Part shown: positions 24,784-34,975 of the stretch, in pieces
Layout of the letters: each line of letters opens with the position of its first letter
Numbering within the stretch: position 1 is the stretch's first letter
From: Rhizobium sp. Q54
GTDB taxonomy: Bacteria > Pseudomonadota > Alphaproteobacteria > Rhizobiales > Xanthobacteraceae
Direction of reading: 5' to 3'
Assembly: GCA_945861895.1 (NCBI GenBank)
Contig: CAMAWF010000001.1
Span: 1-64,000, forward strand
Length of the DNA: 64,000 nucleotides
The notes under the pieces: generated by a model
Database searches by the model: none
Seen by the model: only the letters and a program-made list of their open reading frames with translations
Told to the model about the DNA's origin: nothing
Made by a program: the position numbers and the translations under genes

Positions 24784-26400
24784 TTACGCCTTCTCGCGCA
24801 GCAGCCGGCGGATCACCTTGCCGGTGGTGGTCATCGGCATGGCGTCGATGAACGCGACCTCGCGCGGATATTCATGCGCGGACAGCCGCGTCTTGACGAA
24901 TTCCCGGATTTCGCCGGCGAGTTTGTCCGATGGCGCATGGCCGGGCTTGAGCACGATGAAAGCCTTGACGATCTCGGTGCGCAGCGCATCGGGCTTGCCG
25001 ACGGCGGCCGCGAGCGCCACCGCCGGATGCGCGATCAGGCAATCCTCGATCTCGCCGGGGCCGATGCGATAGCCGGCCGAGGTGATGACGTCGTCGTCGC
25101 GGCCGACGAAATGCACATAGCCGTCCTCGTCCACCGTGCCCTGATCGCCCGTGGTCATCCAATCGCCAATGAATTTCTCGCGCGTGGCGTCCGGCCGCCC
25201 CCAATATTCCAGGAACATCACCGGGTCGGGACGCAGGACCGCGATCTGCCCTGTCTCGCCCACGGCCACGCGCTGGCCGCTATCGTCGATCACGCCGACC
25301 GCATGCCCCGGCACCGGCTTGCCGATGGCGCCGGCGCGCGACACGCCCAGAGCGCCGCAGGCGGCAAGCACGATATTGCATTCGGTCTGGCCGTAGAATT
25401 CATTGATGACGAGGCCGAAGGCGGACTTGCCCCATTCATAGGTTTCCGCGCCGAGCGCCTCGCCGCCCGATGCAATCGTGCGCATGGCGATGCCGTGGCG
25501 GCCGCGCGGATTGGGCGCCGAGCGCATCATCCGCAGCGCCGTCGGCGGAATAAAAGCATTGCGCACTTGCGTCTTCGCCATCAGCGCGAAGGCTTCTTCG
25601 GGATCGAACTTGTCGAATTTGCGCGCCACCACCGGCACGCCGTAATGCAGACCGGGCAGCAGCACATTGAGCAGCCCGCCCGCCCAGGCCCAGTCGGCCG
25701 GCGTCCAGATGCGGTCGCCGGCTTGCGGAAAAAATTCGTGCTTGAATTCGATGCCGGGCAGATGCCCGAGTAGAACGCGATGGGCGTGCAGCGCGCCTTT
25801 CGGCTGTCCGGTGGTGCCGGAGGTGTAAACCATCATCGCCGGATCGTCGGATGAGGTGTCTTCCGGCGTGAAATCCGCCGACGCGCGCGCGAGCGTCGCG
25901 TGAAAATCGATTGCGCCATCGCCCGCGCCGTCGAGCGCGAGCACAAGCTTGAGGTCCGGCAGATCGCCGCGAATTTCCGCAAGCCGCGCCAGCCCTTGCG
26001 CATTGGTAACGATCGCCTTGGCGCCAGAATTTTGCAACCTGAACTTGAGCGCATCGGTGCCGAACAAAACCGCGAGCGGCAACGCGATGGCCGCGAGCTT
26101 ATAGATCGCGATATGCGCGGCCGCGACTTCCGGCGCCTGCGGCAGCAAGATCGCAACCCGGTCGCCGCGCGCGACGCCGTGCGCCCGCAACACGTTGGCG
26201 AGCCGGTTGGAGGTCTCGCGCAGCCAGCCGTAGCTGATCGCTTCCTCAGCGCCGTCCGGCGTGACATGCAGGATGGCGAGCCGCCGCGGATCGCTTGCGG
26301 CCCAGCGGTCGCAGACGTCGGCGCCGATATTGTAGCGCGCCGGCACCTGCCAGCGGAATTGCCGGTAAAGCTCGTCATAGTCGCGGATGGTGGGAAGCAT
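24784..26400 (-). CDS. Acyl-CoA synthetase (acetyl-/medium-chain, AcsM-like)
   Basis: A 538-residue ANL-family adenylating enzyme. The P-loop YTSGTTGQPKG is at residues 192-202, followed by ADWAWAGGL, NEFYGQTECN, the TTGDQG hinge region and the catalytic C-terminal K528 in TTGKVIRR. The family includes medium-chain and aromatic acid:CoA ligases; the motif set resembles the mammalian ACSM-like bacterial group rather than acetyl-CoA synthetase itself. A seven-base gap separates its stop from the convergent flippase stop. Expression appears independent. Confidence 0.9.
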   Translation of the reverse strand: MLPTIRDYDELYRQFRWQVPARYNIGADVCDRWAASDPRRLAILHVTPDGAEEAISYGWLRETSNRLANVLRAHGVARGDRVAILLPQAPEVAAAHIAIYKLAAIALPLAVLFGTDALKFRLQNSGAKAIVTNAQGLARLAEIRGDLPDLKLVLALDGAGDGAIDFHATLARASADFTPEDTSSDDPAMMVYTSGTTGQPKGALHAHRVLLGHLPGIEFKHEFFPQAGDRIWTPADWAWAGGLLNVLLPGLHYGVPVVARKFDKFDPEEAFALMAKTQVRNAFIPPTALRMMRSAPNPRGRHGIAMRTIASGGEALGAETYEWGKSAFGLVINEFYGQTECNIVLAACGALGVSRAGAIGKPVPGHAVGVIDDSGQRVAVGETGQIAVLRPDPVMFLEYWGRPDATREKFIGDWMTTGDQGTVDEDGYVHFVGRDDDVITSAGYRIGPGEIEDCLIAHPAVALAAAVGKPDALRTEIVKAFIVLKPGHAPSDKLAGEIREFVKTRLSAHEYPREVAFIDAMPMTTTGKVIRRLLREKA

Positions 26401-26484
26401 GCTGCGGACTTTGTCGGCGGCGGCGGGCGAAGGTCAATCCCGCCGGTGGCCGCAACGCCCCCGACTATAAAATTTATTTCCGCG

Positions 26485-27321
26485 TCAGCGAAGCGCCTTG
26501 AGAGCGCATTCGACCGCGGCGCGCAGGAAAGCCCCGGTTTCGGCTTTTTGATCGGCCGCCTTGACGATCTTGCCGGCGGTCGCCACGGCGGCCGTGAAAT
26601 CCTGTTTGTGCCAATGACCGATGGCGGGCAGGCTCGCCAGCGCCGCCGCATCCGGTTCGGGATAGACCGAGATGTAGAAATAAGGCTCGTGGTAATATTC
26701 GTCGCCGGGGGAAAATCCGACGCCGACCGAACGGTCGTTCCCCAGCGAGATCAATGTGTCGAGATCGAAATGGTGCGGCCAGCAGCGCACGACCGGCGCG
26801 TCGAGCTTGCGCGCCGCCAATTCTTTTTGCAACCCGCCAAGTGCGCCGTTCGCATTCGCATACCAGGCGGCGAGTTCGCCCAGCGCATCAGCCAGCGCCT
26901 TATGGGTGTAACGCGCGCCGGTCGCGATTGCGTGCGCCGGCATTTCATAGGGCGAGGCTGCGTCGAGCGCTTTCGCATCGAAACCTTTTGCGCTCATGAG
27001 CCCGCCCAGCCACACGCGGGCGTCGGCGTCGGCACAGCCGTCGAGTTGCAGCGTCTGCGCCGGCTTGCCGCCATCCTGAAGCACCAGCGTCAATTCGGAA
27101 AACTTCAATCCCAGACATGCACCGTTCTTCAGCGCATGCGTGGTCATGCCGCCGAGCGTTTCGTCCCAGCCCAGATTCGTGTGGCTGTCATCCGGCCGCG
27201 GCGGAATATAGCCGCGCGCCGTCCGCGCCAGCCATTGCGCCGCATAATGCGCCTGCAAGCGGGCCTCGCCCAGCCGGCCCTGATCGATGCCGCGCAGTGG
27301 ATGCCAGTCCAGCTTGCTCAT
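26485..27321 (-). CDS. Conserved hypothetical protein (possibly DUF5996)
   Basis: A 278-residue soluble protein. The ATG at 27321 is chosen because AGGAAGGA precedes it by about eight bases, whereas the longer frame from 27354 has no good site. Visible landmarks are WDETLGGM, a CWPHHFDLDTLISL segment, and GDEYYHEPYFYISVYPEP, which resemble what I recall of DUF5996; I am not certain. The clustered His/Asp/Tyr could form a metal or ligand site, but no catalytic function is known. It is divergent from the small protein gene at 27491 and 84 bases upstream of the acyl-CoA synthetase gene. Confidence 0.75.
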   Translation of the reverse strand: MSKLDWHPLRGIDQGRLGEARLQAHYAAQWLARTARGYIPPRPDDSHTNLGWDETLGGMTTHALKNGACLGLKFSELTLVLQDGGKPAQTLQLDGCADADARVWLGGLMSAKGFDAKALDAASPYEMPAHAIATGARYTHKALADALGELAAWYANANGALGGLQKELAARKLDAPVVRCWPHHFDLDTLISLGNDRSVGVGFSPGDEYYHEPYFYISVYPEPDAAALASLPAIGHWHKQDFTAAVATAGKIVKAADQKAETGAFLRAAVECALKALR

Positions 27322-27490
27322 GCGGTGTTCCTTCCTGCCGTTGCGGCATTTCAAAGCAGGTCATGGCATCAATTGCCAATCAAAATTTCGATGCGCGCGG
27401 CGCCGTGCCCACGCCATAGGCATAATTATGATAATGTCATCCAGCCATGATGACCCGCGCGTCAGCGGCGCTGCCCGGAGGTAATCCAAC

Positions 27491-28006
27491 ATGAGCGAAC
27501 GCGAAACCAGAATCCGCTCCACGCTTACGACTTACTTCCCGATGCTGATCGCAATCCTGTCCCTGTGCGCGTCAATCTATTCCGGATATCTCTACGGCAG
27601 GTTTCTCGACATCATTCAGCGCAATGTCGGACGCGTCGAGGACATGAAAACCTGCAAGGAAATCATCGAGGCTTACTTTCTGGTCAAAGCCAAAGCTGGC
27701 TCGATCATGGCGAGCGGCGAGCGCGATCGCGCGGGCAATGCGGCCTCGAACACCACGTCCGCCGATCAAATCGAAGGGGTCAACGCAGTCGCCAAGCTCG
27801 CGGCGCTCGGGACTTATCTTGCCAATTTGCGCGGCGACGCGGTGCGAGGACGTTACACGCAATTGTCCCTGCAAGTTGAAAAGATCGTGCGAGAAGCCAG
27901 ACATACGCCGCTCGCTGACTTGAACAAGGTTTTCGAGCCGGCTGACCTGATATTTTCAGAGCTGAACGACGATTGCGTGAAGACGGCAAAGGCGTCGCCG
28001 ATGTGA
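27491..28006 (+). CDS. Hypothetical single-pass membrane protein
   Basis: A 171-residue protein of no family I recognise. One hydrophobic segment at about residues 15-36 (YFPMLIAILSLCASIYSGYLYG) follows a short charged N terminus; the rest is a mostly helical, polar domain with two Cys (in MKTCKEI and DDCVK), probably periplasmic. A strong ribosome binding site (CGGAGG, ten bases upstream) supports the ATG at 27491. The upstream gap is AT-rich and contains a perfect 10-base palindrome CATAATTATG at 27421-27430. Could be an orphan or narrowly distributed gene. Confidence 0.7.
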   Translation: MSERETRIRSTLTTYFPMLIAILSLCASIYSGYLYGRFLDIIQRNVGRVEDMKTCKEIIEAYFLVKAKAGSIMASGERDRAGNAASNTTSADQIEGVNAVAKLAALGTYLANLRGDAVRGRYTQLSLQVEKIVREARHTPLADLNKVFEPADLIFSELNDDCVKTAKASPM

Positions 28007-28021
28007 TCGCGATATCGGCCG

Positions 28022-28552
28022 CTACCCCTTTTTCTCATCCGGCGCGGCGACGATCAGCGACCAGAACACTTTGTATTTCGAGTTCGGCGCATAGACCGCG
28101 GCGATGCCCATGCGCGTTGCGCCGGCGAGCAGCATGTTCTTGCGGTGCGGCGGGGAATCGCGCCAGCCGGAGAACGCCTCGGCCAGCGTGTGATAGCCGG
28201 CGCCGATGTTCTCGGCCGCGATCTTGGCGTCGTAGCCGGAGGCTTTGAGCCGCGCGACGAACGGCTTGCTGACTTTGTGATCGAGCTTGTCGCGTTTGGC
28301 CATGGCGCCGGCCTGCGCTTCGGCGAGCTTCATCAGTTCGGGGTCGAGGGTGAGCGCGTCGAGCCCGTTGTTGGAGCGGTAGCCGGAAAATATCGAGGCG
28401 GCCGCGGCGGCGTCGAGCTGCGCGCCCGGCTGGGCAAGGCTGCGGTAGAAACTCGGCTGTTCGGTGGGGACGTTGCCGCCGGTGCCGCAGGCGGCCAATC
28501 CCATCAGCGCCGCCGAAAGCAGGATCGCGGTCAACCGCCGGGACAGCGTCAT
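28022..28552 (-). CDS. CAP domain (SCP-like) lipoprotein
   Basis: A 176-residue protein with an N-terminal lipoprotein signal peptide whose lipobox LAAC puts the acylated Cys near residue 23. The mature part is a CAP/SCP domain: LDHKVSKPF, AENIGAGYHT and WRDSPPHRKNML contain the conserved His, Glu and His of the CAP cavity. Bacterial CAP proteins are secreted or envelope-attached and of mostly unknown function. GGAGG precedes the ATG at 28552. It lies 59 bases downstream of the molybdenum hydroxylase gene on the same strand. Confidence 0.88.
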   Translation of the reverse strand: MTLSRRLTAILLSAALMGLAACGTGGNVPTEQPSFYRSLAQPGAQLDAAAAASIFSGYRSNNGLDALTLDPELMKLAEAQAGAMAKRDKLDHKVSKPFVARLKASGYDAKIAAENIGAGYHTLAEAFSGWRDSPPHRKNMLLAGATRMGIAAVYAPNSKYKVFWSLIVAAPDEKKG

Positions 28553-28611
28553 CAGCAAACCCTCCGAATCGCGGCAGAACCTGCCGGGCGACCGTGGCCG
28601 AATGGTGGAGA

Positions 28612-30948
28612 TCAGGCTCCCGGCCTCGCATTTTGCAACGCCTGCCAGATACGCGCCGGGGTCGCCGGCATGTCGAGCTGCACGCCGGCCGGCAGCGCAT
28701 CGAGCACAGCGTTGATGATCGCGGGCGGCGCGGCCGTGGTGCCGGCCTCGCCGGTGCCTTTGACGCCAAGCGGATTGGTCCGGCAGGCGACCGCGTGATG
28801 CTCGATCTTCATCGGCGGCACCGTCTCGGCGCGCGGAACCGCGTAGTCCATGAACGAGCCGGACAGAAGCTGGCCCGCCGGGTCGAAGACCGTCGACTCG
28901 GTCAGCGCCTGGCCCAAGCCTTGCGCCACGCCGCCGTGAATCTGCGCTTCCACAATCGTCGGATCGAGAACGTTGCCGCAGTCGCCGACACCGACATAGG
29001 AAACAACGCGTAGCGCGCCGGTCTCCGGATCGATTTCCACTTCGGCGACATGGCATCCATTCGGAAACGACGGCCCGGTCTTGACGGTCGCACGCGTGTT
29101 CATTCCCTCGGCGATCACGCCCTGGCGAATGAGTTCGCCCGCGCGCTCGGCGGCGTCGAACAGCGAAATGCTGCGGCTGGAATTGCGCACGGTGAAATTG
29201 CCTTTGGCGTATTCAATCTCGGCCTCGCCCGCTTGTAGCAGTAGCGCGGCAATCTTGCGGCCTTTCCCGATCACGGCAGCCACCGTGTTGGCGATCGCCC
29301 CGCCGACCATCATGGCCGAACGCGAGGCGACGGCGCCAAAGCCCGGCACGTCGCGGATCGAGTCGCCCGACGTCACAACGATGGCATTCTCGGTGATTCC
29401 AAGCAAATCCGCCGCGACGCGGCCGAACACCGTGACATGCCCCTGCCCGCTCGCGCCCGCGCCGATGCTCAATTCCAGGCGCGCGCCGCCCGGAAAGGAA
29501 ATGCCCGCGCTTTCTTCCGGAAACGCTCCGGCGATTTCGAGATAACAGCCGATACCGATGCCGCGTAGCTTGCCGGCCTTTTTCGACAGCTTCTTGCGTT
29601 CTCGAAAGCCGGCGTAATCCGCCAGCGCCAGGGCCTTCTCGAAGATCGCGGGAAACTCGCCGCTGTCATAGATATTGCCGAAGGCGGTCTTGTACGGAAC
29701 CTTTTCCGCCGCGATCAGATTGCGGCGGCGCAGTTCGGCGGGATCGATGCCGGTCTTGTCGGCGGCAGCATCGATCACCCGCTCAAGCAGATAGCTCGCC
29801 TCCGGCCGTCCGGCGCCGCGATAGGGCCCGATCGGCACCGTGTTGGTGAGCACGCAGCGCGAGTGCACGGACGCTTTTGGAATGTCGTAGACCGTCGGCA
29901 GGCAGCCGGCGACGTGCAGCGTGGCGCAGAAATGCGCCACGCCGGTCACATAAGCCCCGACATTGGCAACGCCGTCGACCCGCAACGCAAGAAACTTCCC
30001 GCGGCTGTTGAGCGCAAGTTCGGCGGTCCAGACGGAATCGCGGCCCTGGTTGTCGCTCACGAATGCTTCCGAGCGCGTCGAAACCCAGTGAATCGGCCGC
30101 TTGATCGCGCGCGCCGCATGCAGCAGCGCGACATATTCGGGATAGCCGGACGCCTTCATGCCGAAGCCGCCGCCGACGTCGCCGGTCATCACGTGCAACT
30201 CGTCCGGCTTGATATTGAGCGCCTCCGCGGTTTGCCCGCGCACGCCGGCGACGCCCTGCGTGCCGCAGCGCATCGTAAGCACATTGCGCACGGCATCCCA
30301 GCCGACGGTTGCGACCCGTGGTTCCAGCGAAGCAACGATAAGACGCTGATTGAGAAGTTCCACACGCACAACATGCGCCGCTTCTGAGAAAATCTTATCG
30401 AGCGCGGCTTTCTGTTTGCTTTCCGGATCGGGCGGCGCGAGCCAGTCGAACACCACATTGCCCGGTGCGCCCGTCCAAAGCTGCCGCGCGCCAGCGCGCA
30501 GCGCGGCGGCGCCATCCAACACCGGATCGAGCGGCTCGTAATCAATAACGATACGCTCGGCCGCGTCCTGCGCCTGCGCCAATGTCTGCGCCACGACGAG
30601 CGCCACCGGCTCGCCCAAATACATCGCATGCGTACCCGCAAGCGCCGGCCGGTGCGGACCGGCGGCCATCTTGCCGTAGCGATCAGGGATCGGATGCGGA
30701 TGCGAGACGGAATAATAATGCGCGCTTTCGAGATCGGCGGCCGTGACAATGGTGACGACGCCCGGCGACTTTTTCGCCGCCGCGGCATCGACGTTGTTGA
30801 TCCTGGCGTAGGCATGCGGCGAGCGCAGGAAATAGGCCGCCAGCATTCCTTCCGGATGCACGTCGTCGCCGAAACGCCCGGCCCCACGCAGCAAGGCGTC
30901 GTCCTCGACCCTCCCGGTCCAGGCGCGATGACGGATTTGCTGGTTCAT
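28612..30948 (-). CDS. Xanthine dehydrogenase family molybdopterin-binding (large) subunit
   Basis: A 778-residue CoxL/CutL-like molybdenum hydroxylase large subunit. An N-terminal a/b hammerhead domain is followed by the molybdopterin-binding domain with GGGFGMK, PYRGAGRPEA, and the catalytic Glu in GTGEAGT near the C terminus. The CO dehydrogenase active-site loop with its Cys is absent, so it is not a form I CODH; the substrate is more likely an aldehyde or N-heterocycle. No FAD subunit or 2Fe-2S subunit gene is adjacent, only a GlcG/HbpS gene 28 bases upstream. The partners may be encoded elsewhere. Confidence 0.92.
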   Translation of the reverse strand: MNQQIRHRAWTGRVEDDALLRGAGRFGDDVHPEGMLAAYFLRSPHAYARINNVDAAAAKKSPGVVTIVTAADLESAHYYSVSHPHPIPDRYGKMAAGPHRPALAGTHAMYLGEPVALVVAQTLAQAQDAAERIVIDYEPLDPVLDGAAALRAGARQLWTGAPGNVVFDWLAPPDPESKQKAALDKIFSEAAHVVRVELLNQRLIVASLEPRVATVGWDAVRNVLTMRCGTQGVAGVRGQTAEALNIKPDELHVMTGDVGGGFGMKASGYPEYVALLHAARAIKRPIHWVSTRSEAFVSDNQGRDSVWTAELALNSRGKFLALRVDGVANVGAYVTGVAHFCATLHVAGCLPTVYDIPKASVHSRCVLTNTVPIGPYRGAGRPEASYLLERVIDAAADKTGIDPAELRRRNLIAAEKVPYKTAFGNIYDSGEFPAIFEKALALADYAGFRERKKLSKKAGKLRGIGIGCYLEIAGAFPEESAGISFPGGARLELSIGAGASGQGHVTVFGRVAADLLGITENAIVVTSGDSIRDVPGFGAVASRSAMMVGGAIANTVAAVIGKGRKIAALLLQAGEAEIEYAKGNFTVRNSSRSISLFDAAERAGELIRQGVIAEGMNTRATVKTGPSFPNGCHVAEVEIDPETGALRVVSYVGVGDCGNVLDPTIVEAQIHGGVAQGLGQALTESTVFDPAGQLLSGSFMDYAVPRAETVPPMKIEHHAVACRTNPLGVKGTGEAGTTAAPPAIINAVLDALPAGVQLDMPATPARIWQALQNARPGA

Positions 30949-30976
30949 GAAGGTCTCCGGAAAAATGCGCGCGCGA

Positions 30977-31501
30977 TCAGATCTTTCGGTTGCCGAGCCC
31001 GGCTTTGTCGTAAAGCTCGTTGATGTGCTTTTTCACCTCGGGAGGCGTTGTGTCATCCGCCGGCATGTGCGCCCATCCCACTTTCTCGCGCGCATGGCGC
31101 CCGATCGCCTCGTCCTGATCCGATGTGGCGCCGCTCACGCCATAGGCCCCGACCATTTCGTTGCCCTTGAACACCGGCGCGCAGCCGCCCGACGCCGCGA
31201 CTTTTCCCCCCGTCATCACCGCCATGTTCATCATCAGTTGCGGATTGCGCTCCTTGAACCACTGCTGGATGACGAGTCCATCGGGAAAACGCGGGCTCAT
31301 GGAGCGGAACGCCGCCACCGTATAGGCCTTGGCGGTGGCCGTCTCCGGCGTGATGAAGCCGGCATCGTCCATGCGCTCAAGCGCGATCAGGTGGCCCTCG
31401 GGCCCGACCACGGCGACCGACACCGGCACCCCCATTTCATCCGCCTTCGCAATGACCGCCTTGATGAACTCGCGGCATTCCACCGCACGCAGTTTCGCCA
31501 T
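30977..31501 (-). CDS. GlcG/HbpS family protein
   Basis: A 174-residue protein of the GlcG/HbpS fold, marked by [21 protein letters not shown], the central [17 protein letters not shown] and [16 protein letters not shown] segments. HbpS from Streptomyces binds heme; GlcG members are found beside oxidoreductases and aromatic-degradation genes, where the role is unclear. No signal peptide. It is first of a two-gene unit with the molybdenum hydroxylase large subunit (28-base gap), which suggests a role in cofactor or substrate handling for it. Divergent from the chemoreceptor gene, 115 bases away. Confidence 0.88.
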   Translation of the reverse strand: MAKLRAVECREFIKAVIAKADEMGVPVSVAVVGPEGHLIALERMDDAGFITPETATAKAYTVAAFRSMSPRFPDGLVIQQWFKERNPQLMMNMAVMTGGKVAASGGCAPVFKGNEMVGAYGVSGATSDQDEAIGRHAREKVGWAHMPADDTTPPEVKKHINELYDKAGLGNRKI

Positions 31502-31616
31502 CCGAATACCCCCCAGGAGTGCCAGTCAGGATTTTTTAATCATTTGTTCACGGCTTATTAACCGTAAAAAAACCGGTTGGCGAATACCATTCTCCATCGT
31601 CCGGACGCCCAAAGCC

Positions 31617-33092
31617 ATGCCTAGAATTTCCGATGACCTCGCCAGAATCCGCGATTGGCGGCCTGTCACGCTGGCCGGGCTGGCGTGTTTTGCCGTGAGC
31701 TTCTCCGCCCTGCATTTCTTCGCCGCCGGCTGGAGCGCCGAGCTGATCCCCGCGATTCCTGAGCCGATCGCCTCGGCTCTGCTTGCCGCATTAGCCGCTC
31801 AGCTCGCGATGAGCCTGTCAGGCGCCCTGCTCACGCGGCATCTGCGCGTGGAAAACGAGCAGATACGCACCGCGATCGACAGCATGGCGCAAGGGCTTTG
31901 CATGTTCGACGCCGCGGAACGGCTGGTCGTCTGCAACGCACGATATTATGAGATCTATGGCCTGTCGCCGGACGATGCGAGGCCTGGCTCCACGCTGTCC
32001 GAGGTGCTCGCAAAGCGGGTCGCCAAGGGCACGTTCTCTCGCGATCCGCATCAATACCGGAAAGATTTGCTGACCGATCTCGAAAACGGGCGCACCACCG
32101 TGAACGAAGTAAAATCCACGAACGAGCGCGTTATCCTGGTCATGAATCACCCGATGAAGGGCGGCGGCTTTATCGGCACGCACGAAGACATCACCGAGCG
32201 GCGCCAAGCCGAAGCGCAGCGCGCCGCCATGCACGACCAGGAGCATCGCCGCGCCTTGATAGAGGAGGCGATCTCTTCATTCCGCAAGCGCGCCGAAAAT
32301 CTTCTGCAATCCGTCGCCGACAGCGCGGGTGAAATGCGCTCGACGGCAGCCGGCCTGCTCGGCGCTTCCGGCGACACCTCGCAGCGCGCCGAAAGCGCCG
32401 TGCACACATCGAACGAAGCCTCGGCAAACGTCGCGACGGCGGCCATCGCCGCCGACGAATTGTCCGGATCGATCGCGGAGATCAGCCGTCAGCTTGGCCA
32501 GACCGCCGAGGTGGTGCGGCTCGCGGTCGACGAGGCGCGCGGAACCAACCAGCAGATCGACGCCCTGGCGCAGGCCGCGCAGAAGATCGGCGATGTCATC
32601 AAGCTCATTCGCACCATCGCCGGACAGACCAACCTGCTGGCGCTTAACGCCACCATCGAGGCGGCGCGCGCGGGCGAGGCCGGACGCGGCTTTGCGGTAG
32701 TCGCCGCGGAGGTGAAATCGCTCGCCGTGCAGACGGCCAAGGCGACCGAGGATATTTCCGCGCAGATCATGGAAGTGCAGAACTCGACCGGCAACGCGGT
32801 CGAGGCGATCGGCCGGATCGCCGCGCGCATGCAGGAGATCAACGGCTACACCTCGGCGGTCGCCGCTTCGGTGCAGCAGCAAAGCGCCGCCACCGGCGAG
32901 ATATCACAGAACGTGACCGGCGCGGCCGACGGCGCCAAGGTGATCGTGTCGGTCTTGAGTGAAGTGGCGGGCGCGGCGACCGAGACCCGCCAGTCGGCGC
33001 AAATCGTACTCACCGCGTCGGAGGCGGTAGAGCAAGCCGCCGCCAATCTGCGCAGCGAGGTCGAAAGCTTTCTCACCAAGGTCGCAGTTTAG
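31617..33092 (+). CDS. Methyl-accepting chemotaxis protein with PAS domain
   Basis: About 491 residues. Two hydrophobic segments near the N terminus (about 16-37 and 47-73) with almost no periplasmic domain, then a cytoplasmic PAS domain (about 83-200, [13 protein letters not shown]...) and an MCP signalling domain (about 230-490) with the conserved hairpin tip ([20 protein letters not shown]). With no external sensor, it most likely reads a cytoplasmic or redox cue through PAS. There are no che genes in the window. Its TAG overlaps the TAA of the convergent phosphate transporter (33089-33092). Confidence 0.9.
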   Translation: MPRISDDLARIRDWRPVTLAGLACFAVSFSALHFFAAGWSAELIPAIPEPIASALLAALAAQLAMSLSGALLTRHLRVENEQIRTAIDSMAQGLCMFDAAERLVVCNARYYEIYGLSPDDARPGSTLSEVLAKRVAKGTFSRDPHQYRKDLLTDLENGRTTVNEVKSTNERVILVMNHPMKGGGFIGTHEDITERRQAEAQRAAMHDQEHRRALIEEAISSFRKRAENLLQSVADSAGEMRSTAAGLLGASGDTSQRAESAVHTSNEASANVATAAIAADELSGSIAEISRQLGQTAEVVRLAVDEARGTNQQIDALAQAAQKIGDVIKLIRTIAGQTNLLALNATIEAARAGEAGRGFAVVAAEVKSLAVQTAKATEDISAQIMEVQNSTGNAVEAIGRIAARMQEINGYTSAVAASVQQQSAATGEISQNVTGAADGAKVIVSVLSEVAGAATETRQSAQIVLTASEAVEQAAANLRSEVESFLTKVAV

Positions 33093-34096
33093 CCGGCAAG
33101 CCCGGTCAGCCAATAGAACGACGCGGCAATCAGGCCGGAGGCGGGGATCGTGACGATCCACGCGGTCACGATTTCCCTTGCGACACCCCAGCGCACTGCG
33201 GATATCTTTTTCGCGGCCCCGACACCGATGATGGAGCCGGTGATGGTGTGCGTTGTGGAAACCGGCACGCCGAGCCAAGTCGCCGCGAACAGCGTGATGG
33301 CGCCGCTCGTCTCGGCGCAGAAGCCCTGCATCGGCGTTAGCCGTGTGATGCGCGATCCCATCGTCTTCACGATACGCCAGCCGCCCATCAGCGTTCCGAG
33401 CGCCATCGCCGCTTGGCAGGTCAGCACCACCCAGAACGGCACATAGAACGAACTCCCCAGATGGCCTTGCGAATACAGCAGCACGGCGATGATGCCCATC
33501 GTCTTCTGCGCGTCGTTGCCGCCGTGACCGAGGGAATAGAACGATGCCGATACGAATTGCAGCGTGCGAAAAGTCCGGTCCACGCCAAACGGAGTCCATC
33601 GCACGAACAGCCATGAGACGATCAGCATCAGCAAGAGCGCCAGCACCAGCCCCGTCAGCGGCGAGAGCACGATCGCAGCGGTTGTTTTCGTCATTCCGGC
33701 CCAGACAATCGCGTTGAAGCCGGCCTTGGCCATACCGGCGCCGATCAAACCGCCGATCAATGCGTGCGAGCTGCTGGAAGGAATCCCGAGCCCCCAGGTG
33801 ATCAGATTCCAGATGATCGCGCCCATGAGCGCGCCGAATATCACGCGAGGATCGACGACATCGGCGGAAACAATGCCGGTGCCGATGGTTTCCGCCACAT
33901 GCAGGCCAAAAAACAGAAAGGCGATGAAGTTGAAAAACGCCGCCCAGGCGACCGCATACTGCGGCCGCAGCACGCGGGTGGAGACGATGGTGGCAATGGA
34001 GTTGGCGGCGTCGTGCAGGCCATTGAGGAAGTCGAATATCAGCGCGACGACGATCAGGCCGATCAAAATCGGCAGGGCAAGCGCAACGGCGTCCAT
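33089..34096 (-). CDS. PiT family inorganic phosphate transporter
   Basis: A 335-residue inner-membrane permease with about 9-10 hydrophobic segments. The two PiT signature repeats are seen: [15 protein letters not shown] near the N terminus and [15 protein letters not shown] in the C-terminal half, plus SSSHALIGG. PiT proteins take up metal-phosphate driven by the proton gradient at low affinity. The DUF47 gene lies 19 bases upstream; the DUF47-PiT pair is a common conserved arrangement, so they act together. Confidence 0.94.
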   Translation of the reverse strand: MDAVALALPILIGLIVVALIFDFLNGLHDAANSIATIVSTRVLRPQYAVAWAAFFNFIAFLFFGLHVAETIGTGIVSADVVDPRVIFGALMGAIIWNLITWGLGIPSSSSHALIGGLIGAGMAKAGFNAIVWAGMTKTTAAIVLSPLTGLVLALLLMLIVSWLFVRWTPFGVDRTFRTLQFVSASFYSLGHGGNDAQKTMGIIAVLLYSQGHLGSSFYVPFWVVLTCQAAMALGTLMGGWRIVKTMGSRITRLTPMQGFCAETSGAITLFAATWLGVPVSTTHTITGSIIGVGAAKKISAVRWGVAREIVTAWIVTIPASGLIAASFYWLTGLAG

Positions 34097-34115
34097 CGTT
34101 TCCGCTCCTGCGCCG

Positions 34116-34760
34116 TCAAACGTGCTCGATGACGATGCCGTGCATCACGTTCGCCACGTCGTCGAAGCGGTCGACCACTTTTTCCAGATGATCGTAGACT
34201 TCGTTGCCGACGAAAAACGCCATCGCATTCGAGGCCGCATGCGTCCGGTAGAGATCTTTGAGGCCGGTGTCGTGCATCTCGTCGGCGCGCCCTTCGAGCG
34301 CAGAAATCTGCGCGGTCAGCGTGCTGATGCGCGTGGCTTGCGCGCTGATTGACTTGAGCAGCGGCACGCCTTCCTGCACCAGGCGCGAGCATTCCACGAT
34401 GGCGTCCGCCATCATCCGCATTTGCGGCGTGAACTCCGTCACTTCGAACAGGCGGACCGATTTGGCGGTCTTCTGCATCTGGTCGATGGCGTTGTCCATC
34501 GACGTGATCAGGTCCTTGATATTGCCGCGGTCGAACGGGGTGATGAAGGTTCGGCGCACGGCGATCAGCACCTCGCGGGTGATGTCGTCGGCGTCCTGCT
34601 CGCGGTCCATGACGATCTGGTAATTGCGCGCCACCGCCTCGCCGCCATCCAGCATGGCGCGCAAGGCTTCGGCGCCGGCGACGACCACCTGGGAGTGGCG
34701 CGCGAACAGTTCGAAGAAGCGCTCCTCCTTCGGCATCAGCGCGTGGAACCAGCCAAGCAT
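34116..34760 (-). CDS. DUF47 (PhoU-like) phosphate transport accessory protein
   Basis: A 214-residue all-helical PhoU-related protein of the DUF47 family, recognised by GWFHALMPKEERFFELF at the N terminus and by the paired helices DREQDADDITREVLIAVRRTFITPFDRGNI that carry acidic metal-binding residues. Such proteins modulate the PiT transporter encoded next door. The ATG at 34760 is chosen, with GGAG eight bases upstream. First gene of the two-gene phosphate unit. Confidence 0.92.
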   Translation of the reverse strand: MLGWFHALMPKEERFFELFARHSQVVVAGAEALRAMLDGGEAVARNYQIVMDREQDADDITREVLIAVRRTFITPFDRGNIKDLITSMDNAIDQMQKTAKSVRLFEVTEFTPQMRMMADAIVECSRLVQEGVPLLKSISAQATRISTLTAQISALEGRADEMHDTGLKDLYRTHAASNAMAFFVGNEVYDHLEKVVDRFDDVANVMHGIVIEHV

Positions 34761-34975
34761 GAGAATCTCCGGATCGGCGAGCGCCAAAGCAGTGTCACAG
34801 ATTCAAGGCCGGGGGAAAGGGAGTTGCGCGGGGTTGGGGAAAACCGAGCCCGGGCTTGGCCACCCCGGCGCGGCGAAGGGCCGCGGAGTTGCGCGCCGTC
34901 CCCTCACAACTGCTAGATAAGATGCATCGGTCCATCGGCTCGGCTAGGTTATGCCGGTTCGTCCAGGAGACTTGC

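Noticed and set aside
28612..30948. Annotation as carbon monoxide dehydrogenase large subunit
   Set aside because: The Cys-containing active-site loop of form I CODH is absent (PYRGAGRPEA instead) and no medium/small subunits are adjacent.
31560..31578. AACCG...CGGTT inverted repeat with A-tract between the GlcG and chemoreceptor genes
   Set aside because: Only five-base arms; lies in a divergent promoter region, so a terminator is not expected and the match is near chance.
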